Shown: positions 1 to 4,022 of the stretch, in pieces
Numbering within the stretch: position 1 is the stretch's first letter
Layout of the letters: each line of letters begins with the position of its first letter
Assembly (NCBI GenBank): GCA_003556955.1
Contig: PWQB01000783.1
Span: 1 to 5,065, forward strand
Reading direction: 5' to 3'
Length of the DNA: 5,065 bases
Source of the DNA: Nostocaceae cyanobacterium CSSed10_463m
Lineage (GTDB): Bacteria; Cyanobacteriota; Cyanobacteriia; Cyanobacteriales; Nostocaceae
Position numbers and translations under genes: made by a program
Notes under the pieces: model-generated
Database searches by the model: none
What the model was told of the DNA's origin: nothing
Seen by the model: the letters and a program-made list of their open reading frames with translations, nothing else

Positions 1-187
1 AAGGGATTGAGCTTGTAAGAGAAATCAAGCAAGCTGTGCTGACCAGACCACCCTGAGCGTAGTCGTAGGGTAGCCGTTATTTGAGTCACGACACCCTGTG
101 GATGCGTAGCTAGTCCCCTGCCCTGTCGCTAGTAGTTAAACAGTCTTCAAGTCACTGAGACAGTGCTTCTAGCCTAACAAGCTCTTA
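1..187 (+). ncRNA. ssrS: Candidate 6S-like regulatory RNA
   Basis: No reading frame covers this stretch. The ends pair: GAGCTTGT (9-16) with ACAAGCTC (177-184), which closes a rod of about 176 nt. Further in, AAGCA (29-33) can pair with TGCTT (164-168). A 3'-side hairpin CACTG-AGA-CAGTG (153-165) extends by three more pairs (149-151 with 166-168) around a bulged T. ACCCT and AGGGT (50-75) can form a small stem. Size, closing stem and 3'-strand hairpin match the 6S RNA layout, the RNA that binds RNA polymerase holoenzyme by imitating an open promoter. Blocks such as GCAAGC, CCAG.CC..CCTGAGC and GCCG.TATTT recall E. coli 6S as I remember it. Strand is inferred from these blocks. Both ends are approximate, and the promoter would lie left of the window. 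It could instead be another structured RNA; tmRNA and RNase P RNA do not fit. Confidence 0.45.
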
Positions 188-197
188 TAACAGGTCA

Positions 198-359
198 TTC
201 GCGTAGCGTCTCCCCTTGGGAGATAGCTAACATTACTGGAACAGCAAGGAACCCTTCTCGGCATACAGAGAAAATGGTAAATACTGTTCCTCTATTTACC
301 ATACCCCTTAAGGGGACTGCGACTAAAGTCGTTTCTCCTTCAGAGACGCTGCGCGAACG
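198..359. repeat. Palindromic repeat element enclosing upp leader hairpins
   Basis: TTCGCGTAGCGTCTC (198-212) and GAGACGCTGCGCGAA (343-357) are inverted repeats with one mismatch in 15. The motif ACGCTGCGCGAACG (346-359) recurs exactly at 2303-2316, so it is an interspersed repeat. Inside lie TCTCCC-CTT-GGGAGA (209-223), TTCTC/GAGAA (255-272), a 10-bp hairpin (274-302), the perfect palindrome CCCCTTAAGGGG (304-315) and CGACT-AA-AGTCG (320-331). The last resembles the start of the repeat at 1989. Similar motifs are frequent between genes in Nostoc genomes. This may be a small non-autonomous element or several that accumulated before upp. No convincing promoter for upp was found from 188 to 437. 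Confidence 0.55.
238..302 (+). promoter_or_regulatory. Possible pseudoknot in the upp leader
   Basis: ATGGTAAATA (274-283) and TATTTACCAT (293-302) form a perfect 10-bp stem with a 9-base loop (284-292). Seven loop bases, CTGTTCC (284-290), are the exact complement of GGAACAG (238-244). If transcribed with upp, this RNA could form a pseudoknot. The pairings are read directly from the sequence. A regulatory role, for example sensing pyrimidine state, is speculation, and the structure may simply belong to the surrounding repeat. Confidence 0.3.
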
Positions 360-393
360 TGCCGCGGCTGGTGAGCGATGTCGAACTATCCCT

Positions 394-417
394 CTCAGGT
401 CTAAAGACGCTGAGTTT
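394..417 (+). terminator. Terminator- or attenuator-like hairpin before upp
   Basis: CTCAGGTCT (394-402) pairs with AGACGCTGAG (405-414) as nine base pairs with one bulged G, and TTT follows directly. The loop is only two bases if every pair forms, or four if the last pair opens. It ends 23 bases before the upp start codon, so it would sit in the 5' leader of any transcript arriving from the left. The T-run is short, so full termination is doubtful. It could end the upstream RNA transcript, attenuate upp, or be an unrelated palindrome. Confidence 0.3.
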
Positions 418-437
418 CCCGCATACCACGAGGTCTT

Positions 438-1088
438 ATGACACCACAATTGCGTGTTTATGTTCCACCCCATCCTTTAATCAAGCACTGGCTGGCAGTT
501 GCCCGTGATGCTGCTACACCTTCAGTATTATTTCGTAGTGCCATAACTGAGTTGGGACGATGGCTGACTTATGAAGCTGCTAGAGAGTGGTTGCCGACTC
601 TGGAAACAATGGTGCAGAGTCCCTTAGATTCCTGTCCAGCTACTTTAATTAATCCAGAAGTACCTGTGGCGGTTGTACCGATTCTCCGGGCTGGTTTAGG
701 ACTCCTAGAAGGAGCGCAATCTTTGCTGCCTTTGGCTTCAATTTACCATTTGGGCTTAGTTCGTAACGAAGATACTTTAGAACCTAGCTGCTATTTGAAT
801 AAACTGCCAGAAAAATTTGACCCTCAAACCAGAGTTTTAATCACCGATCCGATGTTAGCAACGGGGGGGTCAATTATGTTTGCTATGTCAGAATTAACAC
901 AACGGGGTATTGACCCGACTTTAACACGAATCGTTTCTGTAGTAGCTGCACCGCCAGCTTTACAAAAACTGAATGGTGCATATCCTGGTTTAAATGTTTA
1001 CACAGCTACTATTGATGAAATAGTCAATGATCAGGGATATATTGTACCAGGTTTGGGAGATGCAGGCGATCGCATCTTTGGGACTTAA
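438..1088 (+). CDS. upp: Uracil phosphoribosyltransferase
   Basis: UPRT converts uracil and PRPP to UMP and pyrophosphate in the cytosol, the salvage route into pyrimidine nucleotides. The 216-residue protein is close to the family norm (E. coli about 208). Visible hallmarks are HPLIKHWL near the N-terminus (12-19), LTYEA (43-47), PILRAGLGLLEG (81-92), the PRPP-binding loop VLITDPMLATGGS (133-145), and the uracil-binding C-terminus YIVPGLGDAGDR (201-212) followed by IFGT. The ATG at 438 has GAGG at 430-433 and places the conserved HPL block at its usual depth. A run of seven G (863-869) encodes Thr-Gly-Gly of the PRPP loop. One HIP1 palindrome lies near the 3' end (1066-1073). The gene stands alone, with no other pyrimidine gene nearby. 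The structured leader on its left may control it. Confidence 0.97.
   Translation: MTPQLRVYVPPHPLIKHWLAVARDAATPSVLFRSAITELGRWLTYEAAREWLPTLETMVQSPLDSCPATLINPEVPVAVVPILRAGLGLLEGAQSLLPLASIYHLGLVRNEDTLEPSCYLNKLPEKFDPQTRVLITDPMLATGGSIMFAMSELTQRGIDPTLTRIVSVVAAPPALQKLNGAYPGLNVYTATIDEIVNDQGYIVPGLGDAGDRIFGT
1066..1073. repeat. HIP1 palindrome GCGATCGC (first of four)
   Basis: Exact GCGATCGC occurs here and at 1388-1395, 3720-3727 and 4810-4817. All four are inside coding genes and none is in the intergenic DNA. Chance expectation for an 8-mer in 5 kb is about 0.08. HIP1 abundance is a known signature of many cyanobacterial genomes. Confidence 0.9.
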
Positions 1089-1127
1089 GCTAGTATGCAG
1101 CTAGGGAAGAAAAATAGCTGAACTACA

Positions 1128-1133
1128 TATAAT
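1128..1133 (+). promoter_or_regulatory. Possible -10 box for the glycine-zipper gene
   Basis: A perfect TATAAT lies 30 bases before the start codon at 1164, which would give a leader of roughly 24 bases. No recognisable -35 hexamer sits 16-18 bases upstream. This fits either a promoter needing an activator or a chance AT-rich match. It argues for transcription independent of upp. Confidence 0.35.
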
Positions 1134-1163
1134 TATAAGTTGCAAGATTTCAGGCGGTAATGT

Positions 1164-1514
1164 ATGAGTCAACGTGACGGTTTTGCTAGTGGCTTTTTAG
1201 CAGGAACAATTTTTGGTAGTATAGTCGGTGGTATTGTTGGGGCTGTGATAGTTTCTCGACAAAACGAGGAATTAACAGCAGAAGAAGCTGAACTGACGAA
1301 TGGGCAAACAGGTACTAGACAAGTATCTCCCAAACGCCGGCAAATCTTCGCCTCAGAAAATGAAGCGGTGGAAATTGAAACAGCTAGGCGATCGCTCGAA
1401 GATAAAATTGCCCAACTTAATGCCACAATTGACGAAGTGAGGCAGCAACTAGGAAATGTCAACAGCAGTTCCACCCAATCAGTTAATGACCGCTCCCTTA
1501 GCCAAGACTCTTGA
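1164..1514 (+). CDS. Small membrane protein with glycine zipper and coiled-coil tail (YtxH-like)
   Basis: The 116-residue product has a short N-terminus, one hydrophobic helix (about 7-31), then a charged, largely helical tail. Glycines at 6, 10, 14, 18, 22 and 26 fall exactly four apart, a continuous glycine zipper that favours tight helix packing in membranes. Residues 63-99 are rich in E, K, R, Q and spaced L/I, consistent with a coiled coil. The last 17 residues are polar and probably disordered. The layout resembles YtxH-type (often called gas-vesicle-like) proteins, but I cannot assign a function. Start: ATG at 1164 with GGCGG at 1153-1157; an ATG four bases upstream is out of frame and stops quickly. 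One HIP1 site lies at 1388. Positive residues after the helix (R32) suggest a cytoplasmic tail. Confidence 0.8.
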   Translation: MSQRDGFASGFLAGTIFGSIVGGIVGAVIVSRQNEELTAEEAELTNGQTGTRQVSPKRRQIFASENEAVEIETARRSLEDKIAQLNATIDEVRQQLGNVNSSSTQSVNDRSLSQDS

Positions 1515-1641
1515 GAGTGGTTTATATTGAGCTAAGGTGCTAATAGTGGTTAATGCGGAAAACCCCACACTTCATGACATGGACTCAATTAAAATCAATA
1601 ATAAGACCATTTTTGACACTTAGCAGGAAACCAACTTATCC

Positions 1642-1920
1642 ATGATTTTACTGTTTACCACTTTAGCCACCTTTGTTCAGTTCTACAGCTATTTGCTGAT
1701 TTTCCGAGTTTTACTAACGTGGTTCCCCACAATCAACTGGTATAATCAGCCATTTGCAGCTTTAGCGCAGATAACCGATCCTTACCTCAATTTATTTCGT
1801 TCAATTATTCCCCCATTGGGTGGGATGGATTTCTCCCCTATTTTAGCCTTTGTAGCACTTAACTTAGTGGGTGGCTTATTGAGAACCCTCACAGCCCTTT
1901 CCTTCGCCCAGGCTTTTTAA
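1642..1920 (+). CDS. YggT/Ycf19 family integral membrane protein
   Basis: The 92-residue protein matches the YGGT family, called Ycf19 in plastids and YlmG in some bacteria and plants. It has two hydrophobic segments (about 1-28 and 64-87) joined by a loop with the conserved block TDPYLNLFRSIIPPLGG (45-61). Before it comes FRVLLTWFP (21-29). Family knowledge: relatives are linked to membrane and thylakoid organisation, plastid nucleoid distribution and cytochrome b6 maturation in chloroplasts; the biochemical activity is unclear. Length is typical. ATG 1642 has AGGA at 1625-1628, a rather long spacing of 13 bases; no better start is in frame. It lies 127 bases after the glycine-zipper gene, and that gap shows no convincing promoter or terminator. 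A heptamer repeat starts at the first base after the stop. Confidence 0.93.
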   Translation: MILLFTTLATFVQFYSYLLIFRVLLTWFPTINWYNQPFAALAQITDPYLNLFRSIIPPLGGMDFSPILAFVALNLVGGLLRTLTALSFAQAF

Positions 1921-1968
1921 GAGTGCTGAGTGCTGAGTGCTGAGTGCTGAGTTGGGGAAGTGCTGAGT
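1921..1968 (+). repeat. Heptanucleotide tandem repeat GAGTGCT
   Basis: Four perfect copies of GAGTGCT run from 1921 to 1948, followed by GAGT, a short interruption and AGTGCTGAGT (1959-1968). The array begins at the first base after the yggT stop. Short tandemly repeated heptamers (STRR) are characteristic of heterocystous cyanobacteria. The inverted copy at 2395-2405 could pair with it across about 430 bases. Confidence 0.9.
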
Positions 1969-1988
1969 AAACTCATATCTTGCACCAG

Positions 1989-2095
1989 GCGACTAGAAGT
2001 CGCGGCTACACAGGCGAAACCCACCTACGTGGGTTGAAAACCTTGATTTTCTGTTAGTCCGCTTAGGCGGACTTAGTTTGTATAGCTGTGATTTC
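1989..2095 (+). repeat. Palindromic interspersed repeat folding as a three-way junction
   Basis: Bases 1996-2015 pair with 2076-2095 over 20 positions: 14 Watson-Crick, five G-U and one mismatch. All five wobbles work only in RNA of the + strand. Inside are two perfect 7-bp hairpins with 4-base loops: AACCCAC/GTGGGTT (2018-2035) and AGTCCGC/GCGGACT (2056-2073). An alternative hairpin GCGACT-AGA-AGTCGC (1989-2003) overlaps the left arm. CCAGG flanks lie at about 1985-1989 and 2104-2108. I recognise the GCGACTAGAAGTCGCGGCTA type of motif as a repeat family seen in Nostoc genomes, from memory. It lies in the 3' region of yggT and may act in its transcript. Confidence 0.75.
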
Positions 2096-2175
2096 CAAGG
2101 GTTCCAGGGCTAGGTGTAAGATGTGAGTAAAATAGCGCTAAAGCGCAACTACGAACATTTTCTATTGCAACATTT

Positions 2176-2366
2176 TACAGCAGTTTTCATGTATTTAGAC
2201 CACACGCTGATATCTGTATTTCTTTCTTCCTTTGCGCCTTTGCGCCTAACGTACTTCGTACTAGAGCCTCCGGCACGCTCCGCGAACGCTAGAGCCTCCG
2301 GCACGCTGCGCGAACGCTGATGCGTGAGATATAAAAATGTGGTTCATTTAGCTGAAAATCGCTGTA
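2176..2366. repeat. MITE-like element with 29-base imperfect terminal inverted repeats
   Basis: Bases 2176-2204 and the reverse complement of 2338-2366 agree at 21 of 29 positions, with the shared blocks TACAGC, TTTTCA and ACCACA. Between them are TTTGCGCC repeats (2231-2247), a 28-base tandem duplication (2261-2316) and TGCGTGAGA (2321-2329). TTTGCGCCTTTGCG and TGCGTGAGA look like two halves of one common repeat motif split by the GC-rich insert, which would make this a repeat within a repeat. No transposase is present, so any movement would be in trans. No target-site duplication was identified. Confidence 0.5.
2261..2316 (+). repeat. 28-base tandem duplication
   Basis: Two adjacent 28-base copies (2261-2288 and 2289-2316) differ at one base, C2280 versus G2308. 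Each begins CTAGAGCCTCCGGCACGCT and ends CGCGAACG. The second copy shares ACGCTGCGCGAACG with 346-359 upstream of upp. The near identity points to recent duplication. Confidence 0.9.
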
Positions 2367-2494
2367 AGCTTGCCAGTTCAGTAGGTTGTCAATAACTCAG
2401 CACTCTTCTATTTGTCAATTCCTAATTACGAATTATATCAAGTCCGGTTGAATACTTACGAAACGCGAAAACCTGCCAAACATTTGCTCTAACT

Positions 2495-2530
2495 CCCCTC
2501 CTCGCTTGCGGGGAGGGGTTGGGGGTGGGG
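2495..2530. terminator. Strong hairpin overlapping a G-quadruplex-like run
   Basis: CCCCTCCTCG (2495-2504) pairs with CGGGGAGGGG (2509-2518) over ten base pairs (one G-T) around loop CTTG. The right arm continues into more G tracts: GGGG (2510-2513), GGGG (2515-2518), GGGGG (2521-2525) and GGGG (2527-2530), with gaps of 1, 2 and 1 base. This fits a tight four-tetrad quadruplex and would compete with the hairpin. There is no T-run, so it is not a classic intrinsic terminator. Its place about 60 bases past the minus-strand stop and between convergent genes suggests a transcription barrier. The motif also resembles a repeat common in Nostoc. Confidence 0.45.
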
Positions 2531-2563
2531 TTCAATGATTGTGGTAATCGTAACTAATTAAAC

Positions 2564-2591
2564 GAATTACGCATTACGAATTACGAATTAT
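2564..2591. repeat. Heptanucleotide tandem repeat GAATTAC
   Basis: Four units run in tandem: GAATTAC, GCATTAC (one change), GAATTAC and GAATTA. The last overlaps the stop codon of the minus-strand gene (TAA, read at 2590-2588). A partial copy lies at 2423-2435. This is the second STRR-type array in the window. Confidence 0.85.
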
Positions 2592-3097
2592 CTCCGGACT
2601 TTACCACTAAAGCCAGCAGCTTTAAACTGTTTCAGCTGCAAAGGTTCCGGTTGGTTTGCAGCTACAGAAATTCTCAACTCAAAATCACTTACCCCTGGCG
2701 GAATTTCAGGAATAGAACCAAGACGGGTACGATTTTGCATGACTGGATTATTATTGGCATCATAGATGCGTCCAAAGATATCTGCGTCATAGACAGTTTT
2801 GTAAGTGCCATTTTCTGCTTTACCAGTCACAATAAAGCAATTAGCCGCAGCACTACCACTACTAATCACAGATCCTTCTGACAATTCTGCGGGACAATCT
2901 TTATAAGACAAATCAGATAATTTTATCTGGGTTAATGCCATAGCATCTGGGGTATATATCCATGACATAAATGTGAGCCAGCAGGAAATAAAGATAACAG
3001 AAATTAATTTGACATACTGAGTGATGAAGCCCCAATATTTTTGCATAACTAAAGTTGGGGAATTTACTAAAAATCCTATTTTGTGATGATTTTGCAT
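2588..3097 (-). CDS. Small exported protein of unknown function
   Basis: The longest frame is 169 residues. A second Met at residue 18 (start base 3046) is the better start: it gives a typical signal peptide (MQKYW, then hydrophobic residues 31-45) ending in DAMA (51-54), a plausible signal-peptidase site before LTQIKLSDL. Neither Met has a clear ribosome binding site. The mature part of about 115 residues has two cysteines (68 and 87) that could form a disulfide, and conserved-looking segments VYDADIFGRIYDANNNPV (102-119) and PPGVSDFELRISV (133-145). These suggest an all-beta fold. I associate LTQIKLSDL...KVRR proteins with cyanobacteria from memory and know no function. It would act in the periplasm or thylakoid lumen. 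It is divergent from the gene at 3329. Confidence 0.8.
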   Translation of the reverse strand: MQNHHKIGFLVNSPTLVMQKYWGFITQYVKLISVIFISCWLTFMSWIYTPDAMALTQIKLSDLSYKDCPAELSEGSVISSGSAAANCFIVTGKAENGTYKTVYDADIFGRIYDANNNPVMQNRTRLGSIPEIPPGVSDFELRISVAANQPEPLQLKQFKAAGFSGKVRR

Positions 3098-3111
3098 ATT
3101 AAAACACGCGG

Positions 3112-3140
3112 ATAACAGAACTTAACTCAACTTTGTACAA
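3112..3140 (-). promoter_or_regulatory. Weak promoter candidate for the exported-protein gene
   Basis: Read on the minus strand, TTGTAC (3140-3135), 17 bases, then TGTTAT (3117-3112). It matches consensus at 3/6 and 4/6. Transcription would begin near 3105, leaving about 8 bases before the first Met (3097) but about 60 before the second (3046), which mildly supports the second start. Confidence 0.25.
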
Positions 3141-3178
3141 CGGAAACACTGTCAGTATCTAAAACTGCAATCACACTA

Positions 3179-3325
3179 TTGATCACAACGGCAAGACAGG
3201 AATTGGCACTAGTTTTTATAGACTGTTTTTCACCTCAGTTTACTTTAGTTTCATAACTGGGAGGTTGGAGACTTTAATAAAACTATTGTAATAATTAGGT
3301 AAATAAACCTCTCAGTTGTGATCAA
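3179..3325. promoter_or_regulatory. Nested inverted repeats in the divergent promoter region
   Basis: TTGATCACAAC (3179-3189) and GTTGTGATCAA (3315-3325) are perfect 11-base inverted repeats. Inside them AACTGGGAGGTT (3255-3266) and AACCTCTCAGTT (3306-3317) pair over 12 positions with one G-T. The two right arms overlap by three bases and end four bases before the start codon at 3329. A weak promoter (TTGGAG 3265-3270, 18 bases, TAATAA 3289-3294) overlaps the inner arm. They may be operators for a protein that loops the DNA, or ends of a small element. Confidence 0.35.
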
Positions 3326-3328
3326 CTT

Positions 3329-3943
3329 ATGACACCAGATGAGATTGAAACAGCCTTGCAAGCAGCCTTCAATAGTTGTGATGCAGCTAGTTGTCCTCTC
3401 ACTGATATGCAGAAACAGATATTACTGCGAGTGTTCGAGCAAATTCAGGGAGACTCTCAGTCAAAGATATCAGATGTCGCCAACCCCTTAGACGAACTTT
3501 CTGAGGAAGAATTGACAGCGTTTTTACAGTTTGTCAAAACCAAAGAACAACAAAACCGCACTTGGAAGGTGCAACTACTCAACGATTGGCTACATGAAAA
3601 CGATTCTGGCAATGTCCAATTCATTCGCCAAAGCTACGGTTTGCAGTGGCTCAATCGTGTAGAACCTTGTCATTTTGATAAGTATTCTTACCTTGAGGAT
3701 GCACTTCAGTTAAGAGTAGGCGATCGCATTGAAGTTTCCAATGGACTATGGGAATGGGTACAAGACGATGGCCCGTGTAAGCGCGAATGGTTTCCCTGTA
3801 TCGTACTACAAATTGATCCAATTGATGATGGCAATGGTTCCTCATCTGCTAATTGTGTTGTTCGTCTTTATAACGGTTCTGAGTATGAAATTCAAGGTAT
3901 TTACGCATGGAATCGTTATAACTGGCGCTGGCCACAAAAATAA
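3329..3943 (+). CDS. Tryptophan-rich protein of unknown function
   Basis: I do not recognise the family. The 204-residue product has no signal peptide or membrane segment, so it is probably cytoplasmic. Residues 1-75 are acidic and helical (TPDEIETALQAAF; LDELSEEELTAFLQFVKTKEQQ). Residues 79-110 hold WKVQLLNDWLHEND and QFIRQSYGLQWLNR. The C-terminal part (120-204) alternates beta-like stretches (LRVGDRIEVSNGLWEWV, WFPCIVLQI, NCVVRLYNGSEYEI) and ends YAWNRYNWRWP. This looks like a small beta-barrel, possibly SH3-like. Nine Trp in 204 residues is high, and there are six Cys. The ATG at 3329 has no Shine-Dalgarno; its upstream bases are the arm of an inverted repeat. A HIP1 site at 3720 and neighbour-like base composition suggest a resident gene. 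The PAS gene follows 79 bases later, so a signalling link is possible but unproven. Confidence 0.75.
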   Translation: MTPDEIETALQAAFNSCDAASCPLTDMQKQILLRVFEQIQGDSQSKISDVANPLDELSEEELTAFLQFVKTKEQQNRTWKVQLLNDWLHENDSGNVQFIRQSYGLQWLNRVEPCHFDKYSYLEDALQLRVGDRIEVSNGLWEWVQDDGPCKREWFPCIVLQIDPIDDGNGSSSANCVVRLYNGSEYEIQGIYAWNRYNWRWPQK

Positions 3944-3951
3944 ACAAAGAC

Positions 3952-4010
3952 TTGACCCTTGCTAATTGTTAATGATCGATAATTAAGGAGGTACACCTAA
4001 AAGTAACTCC
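3952..4010 (+). promoter_or_regulatory. Palindrome and SD-containing hairpin before the PAS gene
   Basis: A near-palindrome at 3969-3986 (TTAAT...ATTAA around ATCGAT) matches at 8 of 9 pairs. It overlaps a possible -10 GATAAT (3978-3983) lying 20 bases after TTGACC (3952-3957). Next, AAGGAGGT (3985-3992), an excellent Shine-Dalgarno, sits 30 bases before the ATG, too far for normal use. GGAGGTAC (3987-3994) pairs with GTAACTCC (4003-4010) at 7 of 8 positions around an 8-base loop, which would hide the Shine-Dalgarno. No start codon lies 5-12 bases after it. Confidence 0.35.
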
Positions 4011-4022
4011 ACATAGCGACAA

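Larger units (their letters stand above)
1921..2587. other. Repeat-filled gap between convergent genes
   Basis: These 667 bases lie between yggT (+) and the exported-protein gene (-) and carry no credible gene. They are a mosaic of repeats described separately. Smaller items are a GCGCT-AA-AGCGC hairpin (2135-2146) and an inverted single copy of the first heptamer unit, ACTCAGCACTC (2395-2405). TAATTACGAATTA (2423-2435) is an outlying copy of the second heptamer motif. In 2436-2490 I see nothing distinctive. Confidence 0.8.

Noticed and set aside
195..473. 92-codon minus-strand frame overlapping the upp start
   Set aside because: It translates palindromic repeats, overlaps the true upp start, has no family features and would run antisense to upp.
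1089..1125. Terminator after upp
   Set aside because: Only a 5-bp AGCTA/TAGCT pairing (1099-1119) with a long loop and no T-run.
1169..1474. 101-codon minus-strand frame
   Set aside because: Shadow of the glycine-zipper gene, whose frame, start signal and protein pattern are convincing.
1507..1524. ACTCT/AGAGT hairpin at the end of the glycine-zipper gene as a terminator
   Set aside because: Only five pairs with a two-base loop and a mixed GTTTATATT tail; too weak to call.
1613..1636. TTGACA followed 17 bases later by TTATCC just before yggT
   Set aside because: The -35 match is perfect, but the -10 would sit so close to the ATG that transcription would begin inside the gene.
2123..2320. 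65-codon plus-strand reading frame ending in repeat DNA
   Set aside because: It lies inside interspersed repeats. Its C-terminus translates the 28-base tandem duplication, and it has no ribosome site. Such repeat-derived frames are common false genes in Nostoc.
1921..2590. CRISPR array in the repeat-rich gap
   Set aside because: The repeats are adjacent or palindromic elements of different families. There are no evenly spaced identical repeats with unique spacers and no cas genes.
2651..2881. Plus-strand frame of 76 codons
   Set aside because: Antisense shadow of the exported-protein gene, with no domain or ribosome site.
3651..3965. Two short frames, one on each strand, within the 3329-3943 gene
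   Set aside because: Both are shadows of the long frame, which has a coherent protein and a HIP1 site.
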